Positions 27,886-36,018 of a stretch of DNA of 64,000 nt are shown piece after piece. Origin of the DNA: Kineobactrum salinum (GTDB lineage: Bacteria > Pseudomonadota > Gammaproteobacteria > Pseudomonadales > Halieaceae); the NCBI RefSeq assembly GCF_010669285.1, contig NZ_CP048711.1, positions 310,001 through 374,000 on the forward strand, in the 5' to 3' direction. Under the pieces are notes generated by a model. It was not told the DNA's origin, did not search any database, and saw only the letters and a list, made by a program, of their open reading frames with translations. A program made the position numbers and the translations under genes. Every line of letters begins with the position of its first letter. Positions within the stretch are counted from its first letter, which is position 1.

Positions 27886-29046
27886 TCAGTGACGCAACAC
27901 CGCGCTGCGCGGATCCCAGCCCTTGTGTTTTTCCAGTTCCAGCTCATCGGCGATCACTTCCCAGGGCACTGCCTTGTAGTTCTGGTTTTCCGCGGGCATC
28001 AGGTTGTGTCCATCCTGGGCAACAAACAGACCGTAGGGGAAGTTGTCTCCCAGCGGAGTGCTGATGACATCGATACCGTCGGTCTCCGAGGTGCCATCGA
28101 TACCCAGCGCCTCATTGGTACCGATCACAAAGCTCCCCAGGTATTGGTGCTCACCTCCTCGCTCGTAGACAGCATAGCTGTCATTGCCCTGACTGGAGAC
28201 CAGCACGTAGCCCTCACCATTTTCTCCGTAGTACAGGGCGACCCCCTCGAAATCGTCCTTCACCGCCGGATTTCCGGCAATGCGGGCGATGACCTTGCCT
28301 TCACTGCCGCCGCCCGGGGCCGCGCTGAACTGCCACAGCGCGTCGTTCTCTTCGCCCACATAGATCACGCCGTACTCGTCATCAGCGGCGCAGCCCTCGG
28401 GCTGACTGGGTACAGAGAAGTCGCGCACAGGTTCGGCCCGGACCCGGCCGTTGCCGCTGTCCCGCAGCTGCCACTGCCGATACAATCCACTTTTGTCATT
28501 GACGAAGACATAGGTCGCGCGGGTTTCAGGCTGCTGGTACATGCAGCTGCCATAGGTGTCCGGCATGCCAGTGGACTGAATACCGTCGGCAACATCCACC
28601 AGCTTGCCCGTAGAGGGCTCCACCCGATAGATGGAGATGCCGGCAGTGCTGCGGTTACTCGCAGTCACCAGGTCCACCTGTTCGCCAGCGAGGGAAAAAT
28701 TGTAGCGCAGATCCACATTGTTCATGCGCCCGTCCTCCAAGTACTGGATCACAGCGCCGTCGAGGTCATAGACATACAGACCGCCCTTTTTGTTGGTGCC
28801 GATCAGGGTACTGCGCGAGACATCCTCCGGGTGTACCCAGATCGCCGGGTCATCCGCGGCATCGTCAGCTGTGACCACCGGTTCAGTGGCGACCACTGGC
28901 CGGACAGTGACAAATCCTGCCCCGGGTGCTGTTCCTGTATTGTTTCCGTCCTTCCGGGCGGGGGCCTCAGTACTGCCCTCACCACAGGCGGTCAGCGTGG
29001 CGAAGGCCAGACCGCTGAACAGTAGTACCGTATTGAATCTGGACAT
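27886..29046 (-). CDS. Beta-propeller phytase (3-phytase), predicted lipoprotein
   Basis: 386 residues from the ATG at 29046, 7-8 bases after GGGG in the ribosome site. The signal peptide MSRFNTVLLFSGLAFATLTA precedes a lipobox Cys (TLTAC|GEGS). Beta-propeller phytase signatures are clear: DDPAIWVHPED, IGTNKKGGLYVYDLDG, QPEGCAADDEYGVIYVGEE, FEGVALYYGENGEGYVL and ETDGIDV. These enzymes use calcium to strip phosphates from phytate (inositol hexakisphosphate). As a lipoprotein it would be anchored to the outer membrane. Downstream of the phoD-like gene on the same strand and about 10 kb from inositol-catabolism genes. Confidence 0.93.
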   Translation of the reverse strand: MSRFNTVLLFSGLAFATLTACGEGSTEAPARKDGNNTGTAPGAGFVTVRPVVATEPVVTADDAADDPAIWVHPEDVSRSTLIGTNKKGGLYVYDLDGAVIQYLEDGRMNNVDLRYNFSLAGEQVDLVTASNRSTAGISIYRVEPSTGKLVDVADGIQSTGMPDTYGSCMYQQPETRATYVFVNDKSGLYRQWQLRDSGNGRVRAEPVRDFSVPSQPEGCAADDEYGVIYVGEENDALWQFSAAPGGGSEGKVIARIAGNPAVKDDFEGVALYYGENGEGYVLVSSQGNDSYAVYERGGEHQYLGSFVIGTNEALGIDGTSETDGIDVISTPLGDNFPYGLFVAQDGHNLMPAENQNYKAVPWEVIADELELEKHKGWDPRSAVLRH

Positions 29047-29119
29047 CATGCTTCCCCTTGTTTGCGCTGCGCCCCGCGGGGCATGGATTGTATACTTGTT
29101 CTGAATGATTTCACTCACG

Positions 29120-30535
29120 CTAGTCACGTCGGGGATTCACCAACTCGGGATCCACCTGTTCGCGCCAGCTGACAACACCGTTGCGCAGTTGGCTGGCGCG
29201 AATCTCGACCGGATCATCCCAGACCGTCTGGCCGGTGATATTGATGGCATTGAAACGGACCACGGGATCCTCCACAGTCAGGTCGAATTCGACCACACCG
29301 GCATTGTGGCCACCGGTATAGGGTTCGCGCAGACGCACTTCCGGCGTTTCGATCAGCTCGGGTATCCCGGTATCCTGCGCCAGGCCGGAACTGACCAGTT
29401 CGAACAGATCGTAGCCGCCGTGTTCGGACCAGGGTATGCAGTTGGCCTCGGCGCGGTGCACGTCACCGGACATCAGGATGACGCCCTCGATGCCCTCATC
29501 GCGGATGAAATTGAACAGCTCGTCGCGTTCGTGGCGGTAGCTGGTCCAGTTGTCTTCGCCGAAGGCATCGGGATTGTGCGACCAGCCACCGCCGATCACC
29601 AACATCTTGAACGGAGAACGGCTGGCCTTCAGCAAACGCTTGAGCCAGTTTTTCTGGCCCTCGCCCAGCATGGTCTTGTCCGGCCCATCCGGGTCCGCAT
29701 TGGGACTGCGGTGGTAGCGGTTGTCCAGCAGGAAGAAGTCCACTCCGCCGTAGTCATAGTGGAAAAATACCCCGGGAGTCTCCGCGTTGCCATAGGCGGG
29801 GTTGGCCCAGAAACGCTGAAACAGTGCATGGCTGTCCTCGCGGGCGGGATTCTCCCGGTCGTGGTTGTTGAGGCCGTAATCATGATCGTCCCAGATAGCC
29901 AGTTGCGGTACCTGACTGCCGAACAGTTGGTATTCGGGCACGCTGCGCTGGATCTTGTACAGGTCGGACATGATTCCGCGTTCCAGGGTATCGGCGTAGA
30001 TATTGTCGCCCAGCCAGAAAAACAGGTCCGGCGACCAACGAGCCAGAGCCTGCCAGATGGGCTGCACCGGAAATTCCTGCCAGCGGGCACAGGACCCGAA
30101 ACCGAGCCGGAACCGCGCCGGCTTTCCTTGCGCGGGCGCTGTGGCAAAGGAAAACGCCGGAGTGGACTCCATGTACTTGCCCGGATCGCCGTTGACATAG
30201 GGCCGATAATAATAGCGGGTCCCCGGCTGCAGGCCGTCTAGCTCAATCCGGGCCACATAGTCACCGTCCGCGCCGACCTCAACCGCCGGACTGATCTGCG
30301 CGTCCGAGAGTTCCGGCGTCAGGCCGTAGCGTACCGCCACCGGGAACCGGCCACTGCCGCGCATCCAGATACGTGCGCGCTCCGGTTCCACTGCACCCAG
30401 CATCGGCCCCTGCACAAGCCGGGGATAGCCAGTCTCGCTGCGCGCCAGCGCCTGGCGGATAAACCCCGGCACCAAAGGTGCGGTAGCGCAGGCGGCTGCC
30501 AGAGATTTCAGAAATTGTCGTTTTGCCCGTTGCAT
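29120..30535 (-). CDS. phoD: PhoD-family phosphodiesterase/alkaline phosphatase with Tat-like signal
   Basis: 471 residues. N-terminal KRQFLKSLAAACATAPLVPG resembles a twin-arginine signal with Lys-Arg replacing Arg-Arg. An N-terminal PhoD_N domain (about residues 40-140) precedes the metallophosphatase core: GFGSCARW, FFWLGDNIYAD, IWDDHDYGLNNHD, and LMSGDVHRAEAN, which together carry the metal ligands. PhoD enzymes are calcium/iron-dependent and periplasmic or secreted, releasing phosphate from mono- and diesters. It precedes the phytase gene by 73 bases on the same strand. Confidence 0.92.
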   Translation of the reverse strand: MQRAKRQFLKSLAAACATAPLVPGFIRQALARSETGYPRLVQGPMLGAVEPERARIWMRGSGRFPVAVRYGLTPELSDAQISPAVEVGADGDYVARIELDGLQPGTRYYYRPYVNGDPGKYMESTPAFSFATAPAQGKPARFRLGFGSCARWQEFPVQPIWQALARWSPDLFFWLGDNIYADTLERGIMSDLYKIQRSVPEYQLFGSQVPQLAIWDDHDYGLNNHDRENPAREDSHALFQRFWANPAYGNAETPGVFFHYDYGGVDFFLLDNRYHRSPNADPDGPDKTMLGEGQKNWLKRLLKASRSPFKMLVIGGGWSHNPDAFGEDNWTSYRHERDELFNFIRDEGIEGVILMSGDVHRAEANCIPWSEHGGYDLFELVSSGLAQDTGIPELIETPEVRLREPYTGGHNAGVVEFDLTVEDPVVRFNAINITGQTVWDDPVEIRASQLRNGVVSWREQVDPELVNPRRD

Positions 30536-30560
30536 TGATGTTCTCCCATTATCTTCGTTA

Positions 30561-31922
30561 TCAGTTGGATTGCTGCGGAAACTGGAGGGTCACGACCAGT
30601 CCCGGGCCTGCGTCTCCCAGCTCCACACTGGCACCGTGCAGCTCGGCGACAGCCTGTACAATCGACAGGCCGAGGCCGGTACCGGCGGTGTGGCGGCTCT
30701 GGTCCAGCCGGTAAAGGCGCCGGAACACCCGCTCGCGCTCCGCGACCGGAACACCGGGACCGTTGTCGGCGACGGTGACTGTGCCCCCCTCCTGTTGCAG
30801 TGTGATGCGGCACCCCGGGCCGGCATGTTTGATCGCGTTGTCGACCAGATTGTAGACCGCCCGGAACAACAGGCCGGGGTCTCCGCTGACCCGCCCCGAC
30901 CCTGCCAGGCTTAGCTCCAGTTGCCGTTGCCGGGCCTCTGCCACGGGTGCCAGCAAGGCCTCCACATCAGTACAGATCTGTGCCAGCTCGCATGCTACAT
31001 GGCCGGATCTGCCGGTTGCGTGCTGCAGGCGCGACAGATCCAGCATCGCCTCGAAGGTATCCAGCAGTTGATCCAGATCGGTGATGGCGTCGGCCAGCCA
31101 TGGCGGGGGCGGATCGTGCCGGGAGGCCGCATCATCCAGCCGCAGCCGTATCCGGGACAGCGGCGTACGCAGATCATGGGCGATGTTGTCGGTCACGCTG
31201 ACAACGGATTGCAGCAGTTCGTCGATCTCATCAAGCATGGTGTTGATCTGCCCGGCAATGACATCGTATTCGTCCCCGCGCGCACTCACCGGCAGGCGCG
31301 CATGCAGATGGCCTTCGTGCAGCCGCGCCATCTGTTCGCCCAGCCGGTGGACCCGCCCTATGACGCGGCGGTTAAAAATGAAGCCCACCACCAGCGTGAC
31401 AAGCAGGGCCCCGACCAGGGCCAACAGCGATGCCAGCAGGTAGTCGTTCTGCAGCCGTTGCTGATCGTCGTCGATCAGGCCCACCAGCAACTGTCCCGCC
31501 GGAACCTGCAGACGGGTACCTACCGCCATGCTGACTGTGGCTTCGCCCTGCAGGCCGGATACCACTACCGGAAAGCGGCCGGTTGCGGGATACTCGGGCA
31601 GCCCCTCCGGCAGGCTGCTGAGATTGCCCTCAACTTCCCCGCCCGACTCCAGCGCCAGCACCATGGTTGCCGAACGCCGGGTACGGTCTGCAATCAACCG
31701 GCGCAGACCTTCGACACCCAGGGTCTGGTTGTTGCCCAGCTCACGGTAGGTTTGCGCCGCCACCAGCACATTGCGTTGCTGTTGCTCCTGGCGTTCCCCC
31801 AGGGTGCGCCAGTAGACGACCGCCAGTACCGTAGCGTTCAACAACAGCACAATCAGCGTGAACACCAGTGTGAGCTTCCAGACCGAAGTACGGATATTGA
31901 GTTTATGCCGGGCGAACCACAT
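30561..31922 (-). CDS. Sensor histidine kinase (HAMP, two membrane helices)
   Basis: 453 residues. TM1 (about 15-37) and TM2 (about 160-185) flank a periplasmic domain; HAMP follows (RRVIGRVHRLGEQMARLHEG). HisKA phospho-His is in DNIAHDLRTPLSRIR; HATPase motifs NLVDNAIKHAG, DNGPGVPVAE and GTGLGLSIVQAV. The gene overlaps the response regulator end by 20 bases. It is 25 bases upstream of phoD, so the two-component system may be cotranscribed with the phosphatases. Signal unknown. Confidence 0.92.
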   Translation of the reverse strand: MWFARHKLNIRTSVWKLTLVFTLIVLLLNATVLAVVYWRTLGERQEQQQRNVLVAAQTYRELGNNQTLGVEGLRRLIADRTRRSATMVLALESGGEVEGNLSSLPEGLPEYPATGRFPVVVSGLQGEATVSMAVGTRLQVPAGQLLVGLIDDDQQRLQNDYLLASLLALVGALLVTLVVGFIFNRRVIGRVHRLGEQMARLHEGHLHARLPVSARGDEYDVIAGQINTMLDEIDELLQSVVSVTDNIAHDLRTPLSRIRLRLDDAASRHDPPPPWLADAITDLDQLLDTFEAMLDLSRLQHATGRSGHVACELAQICTDVEALLAPVAEARQRQLELSLAGSGRVSGDPGLLFRAVYNLVDNAIKHAGPGCRITLQQEGGTVTVADNGPGVPVAERERVFRRLYRLDQSRHTAGTGLGLSIVQAVAELHGASVELGDAGPGLVVTLQFPQQSN

Positions 31923-32580
31923 ACCCGGCTCCCCGCACAGTGTGTATCAGCTGACTGCCGCCATCCGCCTCCAGTTTCTTGCGCAGTTTGGCAACATGAA
32001 CATCGATCACGTTGGTGCGCGGATCAAAATGGTAGTCCCACACCGCCTCGAACAGCAGAGTCCGCGACACCACCTGTCCCTGGTGCTCCAGCAGATACTG
32101 CAACAACTGGAATTCCTTGGGCTGCAGCCTTATTTCACGCCCGCCGCGGGTCAGGCGCCGGCCCACCAGATCCATGACCAGGTCATCTACCTCAAGTTCG
32201 GTGGCGCGCTGCTCGCCGCGCTGGCTACGGGCAGTGAGGTTGTCGATGCGCAACAGCAACTCGGCAAAGGAAAATGGCTTGGCCAGGTAATCGTCGCCAC
32301 CTGCCCGCAATCCCCGAATGCGTTCGTCCACATGGGCCAGGGCACTGAGAATGATCACCGGGGTACGGTTGTCAGCTGCGCGCAGCGCGGTCAACAGGGC
32401 CAGTCCATCCAGCTGCGGCAACATGCGATCGAGGACAACCAGGTCGTAGTCTCCGCCCAGGGCGAGGTGCAGACCATCCACACCATTGTCCGCGCCGTCG
32501 ACGGTGTGGCCCTGCTCCCGCAGGCCCTTCTCCAGGTATTCACGGGTAACCCGGTCATCCTCAACCACTAGCAACTTCAT
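31903..32580 (-). CDS. OmpR/PhoB-family response regulator
   Basis: 225 residues. Receiver: LLVVEDDRVTREYL acidic pair, phosphoacceptor in LVVLDRMLPQLDG, Lys in YLAKPFS. C-terminal winged helix with VWDYHFDPRTNVIDVHVAKL and TVRGAGYVV, most like the CusR/PcoR subgroup. The start overlaps the stop of the PepSY gene (ATGA) and the end overlaps the kinase gene. Regulates an unknown set; PepSY-RR-HK operons usually respond to envelope or ion cues. Confidence 0.92.
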   Translation of the reverse strand: MKLLVVEDDRVTREYLEKGLREQGHTVDGADNGVDGLHLALGGDYDLVVLDRMLPQLDGLALLTALRAADNRTPVIILSALAHVDERIRGLRAGGDDYLAKPFSFAELLLRIDNLTARSQRGEQRATELEVDDLVMDLVGRRLTRGGREIRLQPKEFQLLQYLLEHQGQVVSRTLLFEAVWDYHFDPRTNVIDVHVAKLRKKLEADGGSQLIHTVRGAGYVVRPA

Positions 32581-33146
32581 TGCATTGTATGGCTCAACGA
32601 GGGAATTATCTGGCCGGTGGCGATATCCACCAGGATGTCACGCTCGCCATCGGGCCCCACCACCTCCAGTTTCATGTAGCGCACTCCGCGCTCGAATTCG
32701 AGCTCCGCTTCCAACAGCAGCTGCCGGGGCGGCAATTCGAGCTGGGTCAGCGCCTTGCGCAGGGAGTATTCCGAGGCCTGCAGCGCGCGCGCCGACTTGC
32801 CGTCGTCATCCTTGCAGACCAGCTTGCCGCACTTCATCTTCTCATCGGACTGTTCCACCACGCTGCCGTCGTTGACGGCGATCTTGATCTTGTACTTTTT
32901 CTCGGCTTCGAAGTCGGCTATCTCGAATTCATGCACCAGCAGCTCATCGTGTTCGTCCAGTTCGTACTCATAGACCACTCCGGCAATCTTCTGCTCGGCA
33001 ATATCGAGAGCCCGGCTGATGTCGATGCCGGACTTGTTGATGGCGTACAGTGCCACGGCCGCTTCCTCCAGATCATCTGCAAACAGAAAGGGGGTAAACC
33101 CTGCCGCTGCCAGCACCGCTGCCAATCCCGTTTTTTTCAGATTCAT
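32577..33146 (-). CDS. Exported PepSY-domain protein
   Basis: 189 residues from the ATG at 33146, which follows AGGAGAACGAGC. Signal peptide about residues 1-24 (MNLKKTGLAAVLAAAG...FA|DD). A first PepSY-like segment covers AINKSGIDISRALDIAEQKI and a second is at the C-terminus (YMKLEVVGPDGERDILVDIA). Rich in Lys/Glu/Asp. PepSY proteins are periplasmic and often paired with two-component systems whose kinase they may modulate. First gene of the three-gene operon with coupled overlaps. Confidence 0.87.
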   Translation of the reverse strand: MNLKKTGLAAVLAAAGFTPFLFADDLEEAAVALYAINKSGIDISRALDIAEQKIAGVVYEYELDEHDELLVHEFEIADFEAEKKYKIKIAVNDGSVVEQSDEKMKCGKLVCKDDDGKSARALQASEYSLRKALTQLELPPRQLLLEAELEFERGVRYMKLEVVGPDGERDILVDIATGQIIPSLSHTMQ

Positions 33147-33269
33147 GCTCGTTCTCCTGTGGATTTCAGTGACGGGCACTGTAACCCGAAGGAGGTAAAC
33201 AGGGTATGACGGCGACATGAACGATTCTTCATGTCGCCACCTGGTGGCAAACCGCGCAGGCAATGCCAG

Positions 33270-34070
33270 TCAACGGACCCCGGCCACTACTTCCAGCGCA
33301 GCATAGATGCCCTTGCCGGCCGCCAGTACCGCGCTGCCGTGCTGCATCACCGCCACGCTTTCCACCTCCGCGTTGGTGCAACCGCCCGCCTCCCGGACCA
33401 GCAGGGCCCCTGCCACAGAGTCCCAGCAGTTCATATGGGGCTCGTAGTAGGCGAGCAGGCGTCCTGCGGCCACATAGGCCAAACTCAGCCCCCCGCTGCC
33501 GCAGCGATGAAACATGCCGTCCGCAGCCAGCAGGCGCGTCATCGGCGCCAACGCTGCCTCCGGCGGTACCCGGGTGGAGTAGCCGATGCCCACCAGGCCG
33601 TCTGCCAGCGACATCGCCTCGGTGGTGGCGAGAGGGCTGCCGTTCACGGTGGCCCCGCAGCCGCGCCGGGCGGCAAACAGTTCATCCCGGTTGGGATCGT
33701 AGATCACCGCCAGCTCGGTCCGGTCCTGCTCCACATAGGCCAGAATCACGCACCAGGAATTGATATTGCTGACAAAGGGCTGGGTACCGTCGATCGGATC
33801 CACGACCCAAACACCCTGCCCCTCGCGAACCTCGTAGTCAGCACAGCTCTCTTCACCGAGAAAGCCGTCATCGGGATAGTGCTGCAGCAATTGTTCGCGG
33901 ATCAGTTGCTCGGTTCGCAGATCCGCCTCGGTGGCCATGTCCTGCACCCCCTTGCTCCGTATATTGAGCGCTCCCAGATCGGCAAAGCAGGCCAGGGCAA
34001 ATTCCCCCGCGCTGCGCGCAACGCTGACGGCCGTGGCCAGACGCAGGTCCAGCTCATCACTGTGGTTCAT
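33270..34070 (-). CDS. Inositol-monophosphatase-family phosphatase
   Basis: 266 residues. Metal-binding motifs are intact: GEES (first Glu pair), WVVDPIDGTQPFV, and the C-terminal HMNCWDSVAGALLVREAGG. The family includes inositol-1-phosphatase (SuhB), histidinol-phosphatase (HisN) and related sugar phosphatases. No signal peptide is seen, so it is cytoplasmic. Position in a run with phytase, an organophosphate transporter and iol genes favours a substrate such as inositol monophosphate, but HisN-like activity cannot be ruled out from sequence alone. Its start overlaps the stop of the preceding lipoprotein gene by four bases. Confidence 0.88.
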   Translation of the reverse strand: MNHSDELDLRLATAVSVARSAGEFALACFADLGALNIRSKGVQDMATEADLRTEQLIREQLLQHYPDDGFLGEESCADYEVREGQGVWVVDPIDGTQPFVSNINSWCVILAYVEQDRTELAVIYDPNRDELFAARRGCGATVNGSPLATTEAMSLADGLVGIGYSTRVPPEAALAPMTRLLAADGMFHRCGSGGLSLAYVAAGRLLAYYEPHMNCWDSVAGALLVREAGGCTNAEVESVAVMQHGSAVLAAGKGIYAALEVVAGVR

Positions 34071-34588
34071 TGTTCGCTCCCGGAGGTATTGGCAAAATTG
34101 TACAGTGCGGCGCCACAGCGCCGATGCACCAGAAAATGCTTGGTGACCGCCGGCGTTTCCATCTCCACTTCCACTTCATCCAGGTCGGGCAACAGATCCA
34201 GTATTTTCACGGTAAGCTGCTGCAGGCGCTCCTGCTCGCCACAATCAAGCCGGTAATCGGCCACCAGCTGGCCACCCTGGTAGGCGATGTCCGAGGGCTT
34301 CTCGCTGCAGGCTTCCGAGCCCTCAACCAGCATGATGTCTGTCAGCGGTCGCCGCCTCAGGTCGGCAACAGTACTCTCCGGATCTTCTCCCAGCCCTGTA
34401 GCGGGTACATCCAGCCGTGCCCGCAGCGCGCCCCCGGTCTCATAGACGATTTCCAGCCGCGCTGCGCCCTCGCGGTGCTGCCAGTGATCGCGAGCATGCA
34501 CCTCGCAGAAACCATTGTCCGTGCCGGAGCTGCAAGCCGTCAGAAGCAGGCTACAGGCCAGCAGGGTCACTCCCTCAATCCGTCGCAC
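34067..34588 (-). CDS. Predicted lipoprotein of unknown function
   Basis: 173 residues from a GTG at 34588 with GGAGA six bases upstream; a GTG at 34570 is the alternative. Short signal peptide followed by lipobox LLLTAC|SSG. The mature part contains five or six cysteines, including one in NGFCEVHARDHW and one in HRRCGAALYN, perhaps disulfide-bonded. No recognisable family. It overlaps the transporter gene end by 14 bases and the phosphatase gene start by 4, so it is firmly inside the operon and may be a periplasmic accessory of uptake. Confidence 0.72.
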   Translation of the reverse strand: MRRIEGVTLLACSLLLTACSSGTDNGFCEVHARDHWQHREGAARLEIVYETGGALRARLDVPATGLGEDPESTVADLRRRPLTDIMLVEGSEACSEKPSDIAYQGGQLVADYRLDCGEQERLQQLTVKILDLLPDLDEVEVEMETPAVTKHFLVHRRCGAALYNFANTSGSEQ

Positions 34589-35965
34589 GCACTCTCCACA
34601 AACTGCTGGCCAACACAATCGATACCACCGAGGCTCCCACCCAGAACAGAATCGGGTTGCTGTAGTCATAGAAATAGACCTGCGTCTGCTGGGCGCCGGC
34701 GGTAAAGGTCACTATGATTTCGCTGTCCTGGATCAACTTGCCGCTGATGTAATCCTGCAGGCCCGCGCCCACGTAACTGAAGATGCCGATAAATCCCATC
34801 GCCGCACCCGCCACCCGTTTGGGGCTATGTCCACCGCGAACAGGCCGCCCAGCGAAGCCAGGATCCCGGAGAGACCAAAGCCGTAGACAACCAGCGCTGC
34901 CGCCAGGATCACCGGGTCGCGCGGCCCCCAGAAAATGACGAACAGGGGCAACAGTTCCATCAGGCCGAACAGCAGGTTGGCCGGCGGACGGCGCGCGTCA
35001 AACAGCTTATCGGACGCAAATCCGTAGGCCAGGCAACCGAGAATGCCGGCAGCTGTATTGAGAAATATAAAGAAATTGGCGTCGAACAGGTCAAAGCCCC
35101 GGATCTCCTGCAAATACACATTGCCCCAGCTGTTGATAGCATAGCGGGTCACATACATGCTGGAACTTGCCAGGGCCAGAATCCAGATTGCCGGCATGGT
35201 CATGATGCGCAACTGGGTTTGCAATACGCTCACCCCGTTGCTGGCGGCCGCCTGGGCCTGCGCGCCGTGATCGCCGCGCCAGTCGGCCACGCTGGGCAGA
35301 CCCCTGGCCTGCGGCCGGTCCGGCAGGAAACGCCACACCAGCAGGGCCGCGGCCAGGCAGATCAACGCCGGCACCCAGAAACCCCAGGGCCAATGCAGGC
35401 CCAGTCCCTTGGGTGGATCGGCTATCAACCAGGCGACCCCCAGATAGGTGAGGCCTTCGCCAATGGAATGGGCGGTACTCCAGATACCGTAATAACGTCC
35501 ACGTTCGTGGTTGCTGTACCAGTGGGCCAGTGCCACCACACTGGCCGGGGCGCCGAAGCCCTGGAACCAGCCATTCAGGCCCCACAGCAGGGCTGACAGC
35601 CACAGCAATTCCGACAAACCCATGCCGAAATTCGCCAGCGCCGACAGCAACAGTCCGGCGGCAAAGAAGCGGCCCACATGGGCGTGGTCGGCAAGAAAAC
35701 CGTTGGAGAATTTGCCCAGTGCATAACCGTACAACAGGGTGGAGCCGATAATACCCAGTTGCTCGGGTGTGAACACGCCGGCATCCATCAGCGGTTTCTT
35801 GACGACATTCAGTGCCAGCCGGCAGACATAGGCGAGGCCATAGCAGAGCGTGATAATGACTATCACGTTGCGGCGCTGGTAGTGGAATTCCCGGTCGACT
35901 TCGGTGGGCGACGCGGTCCCGATGCTGTCGGGACCGGTCGCAAAGTAACGCAAAAGTGCCCTCAT
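34575..35965 (-). CDS. Organophosphate:phosphate antiporter-type MFS transporter (GlpT/UhpC-like), frameshifted
   Basis: About 463 residues after correction. The first frame (35965 to about 34824) shows GlpT/UhpC-family features: YGLAYVCRLALNVVKKPLMD, ALGKFSNGFLADHAHVGRFF, LLWGLNGWFQGFGAPASV and YYGIWSTAHSIGEG. It loses homology after FAVDIAP. The family's KRVAGAAMGFIGIFSYVGAG follows in another frame to the stop at 34575. Adding one G/C to the run 34821-34824 joins them. The family exchanges organic phosphate for inorganic phosphate across the inner membrane, or senses sugar phosphate. In this operon an inositol phosphate is a reasonable guess. Confidence 0.88.
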
Positions 35966-36018
35966 GAATGACCCTTCAAGCCGGCCAGGCAGACTGTAGA
36001 AGAACAGTCTGCACCCTG

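Noticed and set aside
29047..30560. Pho boxes before phoD and the phytase gene
   Set aside because: I searched the short spacers for tandem CTGTCAT-like heptamers and found none; the CTGTCAT string near 28180 lies inside the phytase coding region and is single.
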